A DNA stretch of 64,000 bases, from NCBI GenBank assembly GCA_030248295.1, contig JASANH010000873.1:1116001-1180000 (forward strand). Direction: 5' to 3'. This DNA is from Mesodorylaimus sp. YZB2_4 (Eukaryota > Nematoda > Enoplea > Dorylaimida > Dorylaimidae). This document shows, piece after piece, positions 13,816 through 25,864 of this stretch; positions within the stretch are counted from its first letter, which is position 1, and each line of letters starts with the position of its first letter. The notes beneath the pieces are model-generated. The model had not been told where the DNA came from. It made no database searches and saw nothing but the letters and a program-made list of their open reading frames with translations. The translations under genes were made by a program, and so were the position numbers.

Positions 13816-14785
13816 ATTTTGTCGCCTATTATTTCAACTATCATCGGAAAACGAAAACGATCGAACGATGGAAATGAAACTCTGGGAATCCGAACCATGG
13901 GTTTGATCAGAACTGCTTTTTGGCAGGCCTAACTGTAGCTCGCACAGGCATGATTTTCAAGTACAATTTAGTTCTCTCCAAATTCAAACTTAAAAGCGCG
14001 AAATAGCTACTGGCTGCTTTCTACTGTGTATATACTGTAGCTGCCTCTACTGGGGTGCTTGAAAGTCTCGGAAAAGGAGAATCAGAGGAGCTCTACAGGT
14101 GCTATAAGCATACCAAGCCCACTCTGCCCATAATATCAAGGTTCACTACTTTCCTGTATTTAATCCCTCTGAATTCAGTGCCCCAAAGATTTGTTCTCTT
14201 TTTCATCTCCGCATGTGCACATCGCTCCGCCATCTCTGACTCATGCTTACTCACCAACAGTTTACTCGCACCCGACGCAACAACATTTGGTTATGACAGC
14301 CAATAAAAAAAAGTAAAATTGGCGAAGTGCGTTGACAAAACATAAAGTGCACAATTATTCTTCTATGTACAATGTGCGTCATGAGTATAGCACTAACATA
14401 AAGCGCTCGTACAAACGCACCAAATATCATTCCGCCTCCGCGCAGGTAGGACGTAAAAAAGTGCGAGCACACGGTTCAGTTGACACAAGGCTCATATTGG
14501 GCCCAACGTAATATCTGAATCAACAATTAATCATATTCGGGTGCCCCCTTTCAAACACGACCGAGCCATATGGCCATGAAAAAGCCCAAAAATATGCCCG
14601 AAATGCATCTACCGAATTTGCTTGTAAACATCGGCATAAACTGCAGGAAAGACCCATCGCCGATGGAGGCTAAGGGTGCCAAATCTAGCAATACAGCAGG
14701 ATAGGGTATGTACAACGATTCGGCTTGTGATCAGTCAAAGCACAGTTAAAGCTATCAATGTGATAAAGCGATATGAAGGTCCTGA
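13816..14785. other. Intergenic region, no gene seen
   Basis: Upstream of the L45 gene and downstream of the next minus-strand gene, so it should hold the L45 promoter. It contains several ctactgtag-type motifs around 13930-14050. No exon or RNA gene recognised. Confidence 0.45.
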
Positions 14786-15862
14786 CTATACCGAATCTGA
14801 TTTGGGTGCAGAAATAAGCAGGCCCAGAATCATGGCCAGCATGACCATAAGCGCGCTGGCTTTTCCCTTGGACACCCCTCCGACTGGTGCGGCCGCCCTT
14901 TCCCCGACGTGACGAGTGTGCGGCTGCGCTGCTAATCCACTTTCTCGTGATCGTTGTTGTTTTTCAGCTGGTTTCGTCTTTAGGTCATTAAAATAGCAAT
15001 GTTCCAGGTTAGCTTTTATCGAGCGTCCCATGGGCGTGTATGAATTGGATGTGGGCAAGGGCTCTTCTAAAATGCACAGACTACCATAAACTGTATCGGC
15101 TTGTAGAAACGGTCCGAAATCGATGTTCAAAGTTTGTGATCGTTTCAGGACGAAAGTTTGCACCGGCACGTCGGCGGCAGCAGTGGCCGAATCCTCGTTG
15201 CCACCCCCGGTCAGATAAGCGTGTAATCGGATGGGGAAATCAGCATCCACAACTACTTGCACTGCGATCGAGCGATCGGTGACTGCCGTTAATTCGATTT
15301 CACTAACCGTCGAGTCCACAGTTTTTCCGAATTTGTCCAAAGTTCTTTTCAATTGGCACGTCGTCCCGGTGGCCAATTCGTGCCTGTTCACATTGCTCTC
15401 GAATTCCACGCAAACATAGTACCAATGACGTTCTTGCAGGCCCAACAGCTTGATAGTGCGACCGTCCAGCAGGCCGTTTTCGGGGTCGCCCTTCTCCGGG
15501 TACAGTATCTTGGTCACGCGCGTTGGGTACGTCGGGCCGGACGAGGTCGATGCCACCGTCAAGGCGGTCTTGTTTTTGTGACTCGGTTTATCACGCTCGT
15601 TCCGTTTCCAATTTGGTGGTTTCAACGAAATGGCTGAGGCGTAGACAGTCGGCAGATGAACGGGCTGCAGATAGGACTTGACGAACTCCTCGTCCAGGAT
15701 AATATGAAATCCGTGCTTGGCAGGGTCTGCGAAGTTGACGATGTGCACGTCGGTGAATATTCGTTGTCCATAGTACAATTTCGATTCACCACTCACCATG
15801 CGATTCATGCAAGTCAAGTAGCAGGTGGTGACGAGAAGGATGAAGATGTATCTAGGCTCCAT
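14786..15862 (-). CDS. Secreted or membrane-anchored protein of unknown function
   Basis: One uninterrupted frame of 358 residues. It begins with a signal peptide (hydrophobic FILLVTTCYLTCM at residues 6-20) and ends with a hydrophobic stretch (ALMVMLAMILGLLISA, about residues 338-353) followed by a few polar residues. That layout suggests a GPI signal or a single C-terminal membrane span. The middle has IKLLGLQERHWYYVCVEFESN, reminiscent of the F/G strands of a fibronectin type III domain (tyrosine, then C-V-E), with paired cysteines; a second beta-rich stretch follows. I do not recognise a named family. Lack of introns is unusual here, since neighbouring genes have many. Gene call moderate to good; FN3-like fold is inference. 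Confidence 0.65.
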   Translation of the reverse strand: MEPRYIFILLVTTCYLTCMNRMVSGESKLYYGQRIFTDVHIVNFADPAKHGFHIILDEEFVKSYLQPVHLPTVYASAISLKPPNWKRNERDKPSHKNKTALTVASTSSGPTYPTRVTKILYPEKGDPENGLLDGRTIKLLGLQERHWYYVCVEFESNVNRHELATGTTCQLKRTLDKFGKTVDSTVSEIELTAVTDRSIAVQVVVDADFPIRLHAYLTGGGNEDSATAAADVPVQTFVLKRSQTLNIDFGPFLQADTVYGSLCILEEPLPTSNSYTPMGRSIKANLEHCYFNDLKTKPAEKQQRSRESGLAAQPHTRHVGERAAAPVGGVSKGKASALMVMLAMILGLLISAPKSDSV

Positions 15863-18800
15863 GGGGGAAGTGGTCTAGATTTGCGTGTACATATGTTCTG
15901 AAATCGAGCCTCCTCAATTGGAATCTGCTCAAGCGGATAACGAGCGAGGAGTCGGAAGCGGAAATGTGGGGCTCGTTTTTACCACTATTTTCACAATCCT
16001 CGTCTTCTATCCACTCTCTGGAGAAACGAGCGCAATGTGGTCTGGTTTTTTGAAAAATGGCTGAATAAATCAGAGCAGACGAAATTCGTTAGATTGTTTG
16101 ACCATCGTTAGAATCGTGCCCAAATACATGCCCGCGATTCGCATAGAGAGTGTCAGAAGGGTAGGCTCGAGAGGGCATAAAATAAATGGACGAAATGATC
16201 AAGTGCTCGTTGATGATCTGAAAAAACTAGAGCTTATATCAAAGGGGTCGTAATGTGTTGAAAGTGTTGTTGCATGGGAATTATGGCTAAGAGAGCGCTC
16301 GGCTCGAGGGTCTCGAGATCAGTAGCTAGTGAGGGCAGATAGTTCATTAGAAAGACTTATCAACAGCTCCGGTATTTGTGCAGCCTCAGCCTGGCACCGT
16401 GCGCATGCAAATAAGGCGATTGTCATAAAAGAAACGCAGGGCATAAACTGACGTGGAGATCGTGGCGAGGGGAGGACTGTACACCTGCCCTAATACACTC
16501 ACACGGCACTCATCTTCTCCTCCCAGCTCCACACCGCGTTTGACTATCGCACCCCTCCTCTTCCCTCTGCACGGTCATTCACGCACACTGTTAAATGTCC
16601 CAAGAAGGAAGTGCTTTTCGTAGCTGTCGTAGACCCGAGCGGAAAGGGCAATCATTTTTTATGTTGGCCAGCCATTTAGGTGCCCCAATTGCTAATATTA
16701 CATTCCAACCGACAAGCTCTGCGCTCTGCACTAAAATCAATTCACAAGCTCGGTCCCCTCAGGCGCAAACAACTTACGAGATTCCTTCGGGCCAGCGCTT
16801 TTTTCCCAGAAAGCATCATTCTAAGCTCAAAGAGGTTAAAGGTTTCAAAACAGCCGTCATCCACTTTATCATCCTCCAAAAAACGCCAATGCTTTGGCAT
16901 CAGCTGCACGCGATGTTAGGAAGGAGACTGGAGAAGGCTGGTCCTATTATCAATATCCAAATTCCGCTACCCTGATTCAGCAATTTCAAGGCCAGCAATT
17001 TTACGAACGAGAATGGCTCCTCGGATTCCAAACGCATTCTTGACGTTATGAACGCTCCAATGCACAATCCCACGAAAACACGCCTTGCTAAGCATACACG
17101 ACCACTCGTCATAATCGCGTAATCTATCGCCGCTGTCCCAAATCAACCTCTTCTATCGCATATCGACTCGGTCACGGTTCAACGCCCGGCCACAACCGCC
17201 TCCGCCATGCCTTTTATGTGCATACAGGCAATGGACGGGCTTTGGTTATAGCTAACGGGCCGCGAGGGCTCCAGAACGAATCCTTGTTGCGGACGCGACC
17301 CTGTCGGCCCTTTACGCAATCGCGCCAATCAAGTTGATAGATCGACGTTTTCATTTACGCGCCAGCTACCAGCTGAACAACTGGGCGGCCTTCAAAGCCA
17401 ACTTCTGGCCCGCTAGCATCGTTTTTGAAGCTTCTAGCCGACGAGCGATTAACAAAACGAACATTGGATCGGAGCTCGTCAGTGTACCTATCCCACTGAG
17501 CCAACTAAAGTGCTCGCATCTGCTCCGTCTCCCCACTAGCACTAAAACTCACATAAAATACACGCATTCGAGTAACGGCTACGACTCAGCGGGTCGCTTT
17601 CATAATATTTTCGTTCGCATAGTTGCTCGGCTACTGAAACGGGCTAGCTAAGGGACGTAAGATAATGTAGCTGACCACTGTCCACTCACCCTAATCACCG
17701 CAATTCAACTTATCCCGAGCACGTCTACTGTAATCCTAAACGACGTTGGCCCCCGAAACATGTCGACCACCTGTTGGCCAAGTTGGTAAGAGCCTCGACG
17801 ACGCCAACAATGGTCGCCTTCCTCGAGGGGAGTCAAATGAACCGGTGACAGCTGACCTCGATCTGGAACAGCTCAATGACAAACAGAAAGATAGGGTTCG
17901 GCAACGCATCCGAGGGGCCTATGGATAAAGTGTCTGAGCAGCAGGTGGCCAGAAGAAAAACGATATGCGAAAACACGATTGACACCAAACGTCTTTCATA
18001 ATTTGTCCAACACCATGAAAAAGGATGATGGGCTCGTCAAATTTGACACACTCGTCTCAAACTGTCCTACCCTTCCCTATCGCCAAAAACAAGGATCATA
18101 TACCGAAAAATTGAAAATCCCCTTCCTCGCTGACACTCACAATCAGCCTTTACGAAGAAGTCTTCACGTTTATGATCGTAAGATAAAATTTTTCAACGAC
18201 AAACAACTTTTGAAAAAGAAAAAAAGACGAAAAGTGCTCTTGAAAAAAATACGCGCGTACCTGGAGCAATTTATGTGGCAGGTTTCGATTTGAACATGGC
18301 CATTCGACTGCATTCAACGAGTTCCAGGCACCCGAGTTCTCACACGTTTATGAAACCATAAATGCCGCACTTTCCTACTCGACAATAATAGTCGTAACCG
18401 AGGACAGTCACTGCGGGGCGAGCTCGCCCTCCTTATTCGGACATGCCCATATGAGGCTCGCAGAGGACGCGCAATGATGAGCCAACACAATTCTCGAGGA
18501 GAAATGTTAACTTTGCAGACAAGGCCGACAAAAATTGAGTCCACTTTTCCTATTTTGGACAAGAAGAAGCGGCGGAAGCGAAAACAAGTAACGGGTCAAA
18601 GGCCTTCAATTGAACGGAAATGTATCAAGCACGCCTTGCGTAGCAATTTTTGAAAACACTAAAAGCTGCCTGTCGACCTCATTCAAAATGAAAAAGCCGA
18701 TAAAAAGGCTTGTCACTTGGTGACAGCGTCTGCATTCCCAAAAGACATTGTCGCAGTCTCGACAAAAGTGAGACGAGACCGAGCTCCCCAAACAATGCCT

Positions 18801-21800
18801 TTTCGGATCTTTTTTTGATAAGAGGGATGAAAAATGTTTTTAAGAAGGTTTTAAATTAAACCCGAGGGTCAGAGGCAAAGAGCATGGCTCATTTCGGGTA
18901 TGTTGCCGCTTTGAATCAATGTCAAGTGGCAAATCACTGGTTTTTGGGCACTGTCCATTGGCGTGTACGGGAGGACGGGTGATTCCGAGGACATCCGACA
19001 CAGACGCCCGATGAAGACGGATCAAAGGATAGAATCAAAGTGGCAGTTCCGCACTGGGAAACCGACGAGTTCGTCTCTTTTTGTCTGCCTTTTGACAGCT
19101 TCTTGTCAAATCTGATGCCTTGATGATCTCTTTTGCCTGTTTAAAATCTGTATCGTCTTGAAAACGCAGACGATGTCCTACATATATCGCATTCAAACCG
19201 CAGAGTTTCTGTCTCTGTAATCGCAACTTCTCCAACACAGACCCATATAATCCTCCAATTCGATGACCAATTCGGGAAAGAGTCCAGAAAAGACAGACGG
19301 GCTTTCTAAGAGGAGGGGATCCTGTATCATGAACGAGTACACAATCTATAATGCACCCTAAATCAACAGGATGGTTAAGCAGGCATATTTACTCCAGCCA
19401 AGCCTTCATTCAATTTGGTATCAGATATTCACCGAACAAAACGCAGGTGAAATTGAGCCCAAGCCCAGACGTGCGCACTGGCGCGAGCACATGCCAGCCA
19501 CGCAAACACTGGCCGCATGTCCGAAAAGCCCGGAGCACCGTATCCGGACCGTGTTTACCATATTTTCCATTACTTCATGTTCGGAGAGAAGCCGCCGGCT
19601 AAGGTACCTTTTTGGAGATGTGGCCACTCGGACAAGCCAATATTAGGTAAATAGTAAGGAAATCAAGAACCCGTGTTAAAAGCAGCCGTGCGTGGAGCAA
19701 GAATATTTTCGATGTCTCCTTGAAGCAGCCTCTTATTCGATCCGAGCTAGAGTCGTCAAAGTGTCCAGTTTAATAAAAAATGTACTCTTCGCACGGGTTT
19801 AGGATAACGCGGAGGACGGCACCGGACGGACGAACCATTTCTGAGACTCCAAAAGCCTCGAGTGGTAACTAAAAATATGCAATCGTTGGAGGAGGTAGCA
19901 AAGCTTAGGCTTTACTTAGAGTCGAAGTCATTTTGCCCAAGTGCAGAGATGTCATATGGAAAGCATTCGGAATCGAGCCGCCTAAAAAAGCCAGTCATCC
20001 TTCAGCTGGCCTCCCCCATCCTCTGCCCCGTGTCACTCATCAGTGTCCAATACGCAAAACGGACGAGTCCCTCGGGAGGTCCAGCATGATCGAACGGTTG
20101 CGTGCAGCGGGAGGACAGCACGTGTTCATTGGTAGCAGCTGACCGGCCAAATGACCATTTGTTGGCCACGGGACTGAGCCCCGTTTTGAGAGACCCTGTG
20201 CAAAAACACGGCAGGCGGGTGTCATTTTCTCATTAACTGAAACCCTATCGAATTAACAGATAGCAAACAGGGACTTGATTTTGCCAACGTGGCGCTACCA
20301 TAAGAAGGTAGCAGGGAAGGGGCAGGTAGCAATTATTACGACTGGCCAGTCTGGAAGGTGAGAAAACGAAAGACCATGTCAATATGTAATTCCCAAGTGG
20401 CTAAGTGGACAGCTTGGAAGAAAAGTCGGTCAAATGCTTCAATAATTTAGACGATTGGATAGCAGCAAGACCCAACGCCAACTGCTTAGCAAAAATTGCC
20501 GTATTTTCGAGACATTACAGTATGTCCATATATTGTTGTTATTAGGAGGAAAACTGCATAAAATATGAAAAATGTTCCTGGTCGAGACCACTAATTCCAT
20601 CAGCTAGGCCTGTTTTTGAGCAGAAATGTCGCAAGTCTGGCAGCAGATACGATAGATGCTGGCAGGCGCCAAAAGGTTGGTACCGTAGGGATTGGACAGT
20701 GCTGATACTCCGAGGGTACTGTGACCGCTAGCTGTAGCTGTGAAACAATTCTGTGCGCCTACCCTAGGCAGCACTGGAAGTATCCTATTCTGCGCGCCCT
20801 TATCTTACTTCTAATCGCCCTTATTCCTAATCCAAGACAGATCATCTCAATCCCACAACCATTCCCTACTCCAAGCATAAGCGCGGCATCTTTGATCAAA
20901 TGCCTTCATTCAAAAGCATTTGATCAATCAAAATAAAAGCATCGAGGCTTAGCGAGGAAGAGGTCAACACATTGAAACATTTCTCCTCGCAGGCACTGAG
21001 CCGAGCAAAATCTTCCGACAAAGTGCACGTTTCCAGAATATTCAAACATCTGTTTTTAATTCGTAGCTAGCGGCTGCCAATGCTTCTGCGCAAAGAATGT
21101 ATAAGTAATCCGCTTTCACCCACCGCTCTCGCTTTCCCACCGGATCCAAGCCAAAGAGAAAAACTGGTAAAGCGTCAAAAATCTTTAATTAATCAATGCA
21201 GAACATTCGTTTTCTCTGCCTTTCCTCACCATTTTGAGATAAAAACGTTCGCCGTTTGATTCTTAGCCCCGGCGGGATAGGCGCGTGTCGAAAATTGAGC
21301 ATTTGCTAATCGTTCCCAAGAGCCCGAGACGCCCAAGACAAAAGGATAATGCGAGCGTGTCATCTTGTAAGACATAAGACGAATGAGTCCCAAACGCGCC
21401 CAATCAAGGACACGCGACAAAAGCGAGCACTGCGCCCTATCAGTCCTCAATGGAGAATTTGGAATTTATGGACTCCAACCGTTCCCACCATTACGTCGAC
21501 CAGTAATCTACCAAGGCCACGGGGCCCCTGCATAATCCATTCGATCTCCCTTTGGCCATTTCGTCCACTAGGCGGCGTCTTTTTCAGCCCAAAAATGTAG
21601 TCGGAAGAAAATTGCATGCTGGGCATGGAAAGAGTGATTACATTTTGGGAACATTGTTGGATACGTAATAAGAGCATTGCCAATGACTTGGCAATAGGCC
21701 CTAGAATTGATAGTCCCATTACTGTTGCGAGGACGGTGGTGAATGTCCACCAGATATGGTATCAATCACTTCGTGGTGGCAGACAAAAGGGGAAGATACC

Positions 21801-22905
21801 CTGGCGATGAGACGGTTCATTAGGAAAATAATGTTTGAAATAGGAACACAACAAGCGGCTGTTATTCCCTATTTACTTGACTGTGCCGTGTGGATTTATT
21901 GCTTCATACCTACTGCACCTTCTGACGGGGCTTAAGAGTATTTGAGAGTCCGTTTTTGAGAGGTTTTTTGATATGGCTGTCGCTACAATTCCCTATAGAT
22001 ATGAACAAAGATACGTGAATACCTGTAAACTTGTCGTGCTCGAATGCGGTAGCTATCACTACCAGCTTGCATTCAAGTCTCAACAAAAGCACAGGTTCTG
22101 GTGCTCACACATGTCATCGGAATGCTCAAGGATCCGACCGTTTGGGTCAAAGCTTTACTCGGACACTGCTAGCACGCTCACAACTTTGCATCATCAAGTA
22201 GATTAGATTAGATCTGCAAGCAGCCGATCGCATCCAGACTCCAGGGTCGATGGTGGGTCAACAGACCTAGATTAGACAGACCAAGACCCATTCAAAGGAG
22301 ATCAGCTGGACTGGACAAATCGGCCGAAGATGGTGTAATCAAGAAGAAGTTGTTGATTAATGCGCTCTGATCTGCTCTGAAAACACGAGAGTCCGCAGGG
22401 AAAACCAAAGCACGACATCGTTTACTGTACCACTACCATCCTGTTCCTGGACCCATTCCACTTCCTCGGCGACCGTCTTTCGCAACCTTGGTTTTTAAAG
22501 TCCACTTCAATATTTTACCAGATCACCAAACACGTGCAGGTGCACCTTGGGGGAAAGAGAGGAAGAAATTCACAGAATGTTTTACTCAGAAATCTGCACA
22601 GGCAGGTCCATAACCCCGTGCATCGAATAGTTGATTTGGTCTCGCTGACGAATCAAGACTGAACTCACCTCTAACAGTGGTCGGGCAGAGTTTCACTGAG
22701 ACGTCTACAAACACGTATGACAATGTCAAAACTATTTGACTAGTATCTATATTTTAGACGAGGCATCAAGTAGCTGGCAGATCTTTGTTTATACGGAGCA
22801 GGGGATTCTATCCTTGACTTTGGTTGTGGCCAGATCAAGACAAGTGCTCAGAGCCTTTCTCGCCAAGAACCCACGTACTCATTGCACAAAGTGTTCACGC
22901 TTTCT
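15863..22905. other. Seven-kilobase gene-poor stretch
   Basis: No exon set with family similarity on either strand. Open frames here are short and overlap randomly. Two look slightly protein-like: 17746-17928 (+; contains LEQLNDKQKDRVRQRI) and 17979-18293 (+; lysine-rich C-terminus). They could be remnants of an old element, but no reverse transcriptase, transposase or integrase motif is visible. Composition is even, with no tandem array. Confidence 0.4.
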
Positions 22906-23067
22906 ATGACCCACTGCAGAACGTACTTGTCCTATACTTTGTTCTTCCTTCTTCTTTGTAAGACCGAAAGGGGAGTTTTGGGACGCAGCTTATCAAACTC
23001 GAACAACCCGTGTACAGCGAGCGTGCAGAGCTGCGGCTGCGGCATCAGCTGCGGCTGTGCTTTATGA
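22906..23067 (+). CDS. Possible small secreted cysteine-rich peptide
   Basis: An open frame of 53 residues. The first 23 resemble a signal peptide (hydrophobic core YLSYTLFFLLLC), then a short linker and a cysteine-rich tail, NPCTASVQSCGCGISCGCAL, with six cysteines in 20 residues. The tail DNA contains a repeated ctgcggctg unit, so it may have arisen by a short tandem duplication. A perfect-looking stem-loop starts 38 bases after the stop. No splice sites are needed. An upstream in-frame ATG at 22882 would add eight residues. No family recognised; with such a short frame chance is a real alternative. Confidence 0.25.
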   Translation: MTHCRTYLSYTLFFLLLCKTERGVLGRSLSNSNNPCTASVQSCGCGISCGCAL

Positions 23068-23104
23068 CAAAATGCTTTGAGCGCCGATTTTTTGAACTCA
23101 TAAT

Positions 23105-23138
23105 CTCATTAGCCGTAGGGTCTCCTACGGCTTATGAG
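23105..23138. repeat. 15-bp stem-loop
   Basis: Bases 23105-23119 (ctcattagccgtagg) pair with 23124-23138 (cctacggcttatgag) with a single T-T mismatch and a 4-nt loop. Could be a small foldback element or a transcript-end structure. Confidence 0.6.
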
Positions 23139-23489
23139 ACGAGCAAATAAAATTTCCGCTGAAACGGAGGCACCATGGTGCAAAAAAATTTCCTATTCTT
23201 TTATTTTAATAATTTCCAGCGGTGAGCTTCAAATGGTGAGCGGTGGGGAGGAAACGAGTTGGCACTGATTTTGCCTCATGCTACATTTTGAAAACGGAAG
23301 GAAACAAGAAAGACTACGTGCACGCACTAGGCTCATTCTGAGGTTCGTGAGTTATGAATCTGCTCTGCTCGGTGCACCATATGCTACAGTATTAAAAGTC
23401 GGCAGTGGTCATCTATCGCTACTGCTCCTCGTCCATATCCTCTCCGCTTACTCCTAGGCTGAGATCCACTCATCTGAGAGCTGCCAGTC

Positions 23490-24115
23490 ATGTCAAAACA
23501 GCAAGTCGCTAGCCAATCACTGTACATCATCTGATCTGCGGAGCTAGTTCTCTCTTCAGCAATAGTCTCGTGGTCTATGTGGTCAAAACGTGTAAATCAC
23601 TTCATTTCAATGCCTTTTTCTTGTCGGCCGCTTTGTCAATCATCGACATGATCAGTGGGCTCGGTTTCATTGCCACTGGCTCCTATTGACTGCATGCAAT
23701 CTTTACCAATCGAACCACGATCTTGATTCCTCCTTGGCTATGCATCTATTCTCCCAGCTTAGCCATGTTACCTATAAGTTTTCACGCGGGCAGTCTAATG
23801 ATATTGCTGATCGCCTTCGATCGATTATTGGCGATCACAGCAGCCAAATTGTACTTCGGGCTTGGAAAACGGTACACAACTTTTTTAATTCTCTTTTGCT
23901 TCTTTGCTACTTGCATTGCGTACGCAGTATTCCTCCACGGTACCACAGTTCTGATGCCCCAAGAGATCAAGGTCTCAATGTTTTGGTACGAAGTGCACAG
24001 TGAATCTAGTGACAACCATTCAGACTCAAGAGTGTGTGTTCAAAACAAGAGAGAGTTAATCTGCTATCATTCGACTTCAATAATCTGGGCAAGATATTTA
24101 GATGATTTTGCATAA
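23490..24115 (+). pseudogene. Decayed Rhodopsin-like GPCR copy
   Basis: Same ancestry as the better preserved receptor at 29.9 kb: both begin MSxQQVxSQSL and share YSPxL, the TM3 end with (A/C)(F/C)DRLLAITAAK, LGKRYT and TTVxMP. In this copy the N-terminal third is broken by stop codons and frame changes soon after the start, while 23723-24115 remains open and carries TM3 to TM5 sequence. After MFWYEVHSES the similarity is lost, so TM6 and TM7 are missing. A dead paralogue that arose by duplication of the neighbouring receptor, or of a common parent. Confidence 0.7.
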
Positions 24116-24983
24116 GGTATAAACCTGCAGATTAATCGTGTTATATATTTCTAGGGGAAGCGATTTTCATTTAAGGCAGAAAATGGTACGTTAGCGTAAA
24201 CAAAAAGCTTTGGTGGATCAACGGCCACAAGACGAGGCTCAACCATGCGTGGGCATGGGATGTATTTATGTATACTGTATTCATACTGTTTATACACAAG
24301 CCCTAAGCAGCTCTCTCTGAACACTTGCGAGTCGAAAGGGAGCTGCGACTTTTACCTGAAATAAAAAGTAAGAATTAGTGGCCTAATTAGAGAGATGTGC
24401 GATATGTTACAGTGCTTCGCGCTTTTTAAAACATACAGTATTTCGGGAAGACAACGTAAAATCCTGGGCACTAGGCAGGCGGCACTAGGGGGTTCTACTG
24501 AGCCTGCTACAGCTGACACCTCACGATCAGGAGACTTTTAAGTCTAACTACTGATCGTAAGTTCGCCTACTGTTCTTTCCTCTACATGAATTGACTAGTG
24601 GCAAGGTGGCTCGACGTCCAGTGCATGTGCACGCTGTCAAGTTTTCTGGTCACGTCAGCGACCAGCTGCTCCAGACTCGCGACCAGACTTATTCGAGCGA
24701 CTTATGTAAGTGGCTCGTTCTAGCTCACCGATAAGGGATTTATTGTGCTTTTCCCCATCAGCAGGCTACAGTATACTGCACCGTCGCATGGGAATCTGGC
24801 CAAAGAAATACCCTTTCCCTCAGTTCCCGCTACTCCTTTGCACTTCTCCAAACACAGGAGGTGAGTGGATTGCTATCCACGTCAGCCGTCGAGTAAGCGG
24901 CCGCAGTACACTGCCGCTGCCCAGTTCCAGGATGATAACATTGCGAATCGCCCCCTGCGCGGTGGTCATCGGCGGGCAAGAGG
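24116..24983. other. Region upstream of the winged-helix gene
   Basis: No confident gene. A possible extra 5' exon of the next gene ends at the gtaagtggc donor near 24705 (an open stretch with HVSDQLLQTRDQTYSSDL), but I could not link it in frame to the winged-helix exon. Confidence 0.3.
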
Positions 24984-25489
24984 ATGGCGTCGTTTCACTT
25001 GACATCAGAAACGGTCTATACGACCTTGTGCAAGGCGTATCGATTTGCTGCTTGTCAGCCAGTGTCGTGGGAAAATCTGATTGCTTATTTGCGTCAGAAC
25101 GGAAGCAGCGACGACTGGACTGGAACTTTGGAAGCGCAAGTTGACGCTGTAAGTGATTTTGGCGTCCATCGTCAAACCGCATGCTGAATCTTTCTCTTCA
25201 GGCACTGCATCGTTTGATTAGGGATGGCCGTGTGGTCAGTCCGCGAGGCGGTCATTACGTGCCCGCCACTTCTGTGGCGCCCAAGACGCCGACCCATCCA
25301 TACATGCCGCCGCTGACGCCGCCACCAAGTCCGGGCTCGCCGTTTCTTTTAATGACACAGGGATCTGGGCCGGCCTATCGCCCATTCTTATCACCGAAAA
25401 CTACCCGCACTTCCTTTCCGTGGGAATCTGCCCCGACGACACCTCCTGACTCCGACGATGAAAAAGAGGACAGGCAAAGTATGATCTGA
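24984..25489 (+). CDS. Storkhead-type winged-helix protein (short)
   Basis: Two exons (24984-25148 and 25202-25489) join in frame to 150 residues. Residues 4-75 resemble the storkhead-box winged helix of STOX1/2 and nematode HAM-1: a first helix (VYTTLCKAYRFA), a helix after PVSWENLIAYLRQ, a recognition-type helix (QVDAALHRLIRDGRV) and a wing ending SPRGGHYVPAT. The rest is a proline-rich tail with TPPPSPG and repeated TTP/SP sites, ending in acidic residues. STOX proteins are usually several hundred residues and act as DNA-binding regulators, HAM-1 in asymmetric neuroblast division. Here either upstream exons are missed or this is a reduced member. The start ATG is the first after an in-frame stop at 24936. 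Confidence 0.5.
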
Positions 25490-25864
25490 TTCAGTGATCA
25501 GTTGCTGATGTGATGTGCCCTTGCTTGGTCCATGTTGCTGAATGAGAATCGATGAGTGATTAATAAATGGACACGTTCTCTGATGCGTTTGAACTGATCT
25601 GACACCTGCATCGACTGCACAACTTCGAAACATCCGATTCCGAAGTCAGTCTGATAGTGTCACTCATCGCGAATGCAGACTGCGCAGACGAATAGCTACG
25701 ATAGAAAGTCTCGGGTCCAAGTGTTTAGCTCATTGTGAAGAGGAGTCAGAAAAGCGTATTTCAGGGACATAATTTTATTACTGATCATGAATCGAAAAGA
25801 TCGACAGCATTTTTTTAATAAATCTTCCATCGTTCTTTCCATTTACGCCCAGACTACTGTCACA
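25490..25864. other. Convergent 3' flanks
   Basis: Between the ends of a plus-strand and a minus-strand gene. An aataaa at 25560-25566 (ttaataaat) could serve the winged-helix gene. Nothing else seen. Confidence 0.4.

Noticed and set aside
17746-18293. Possible retroelement polyprotein fragment
   Set aside because: Only vague resemblance of a short helix-rich stretch; no protease, reverse transcriptase or integrase motif, and no LTRs found.
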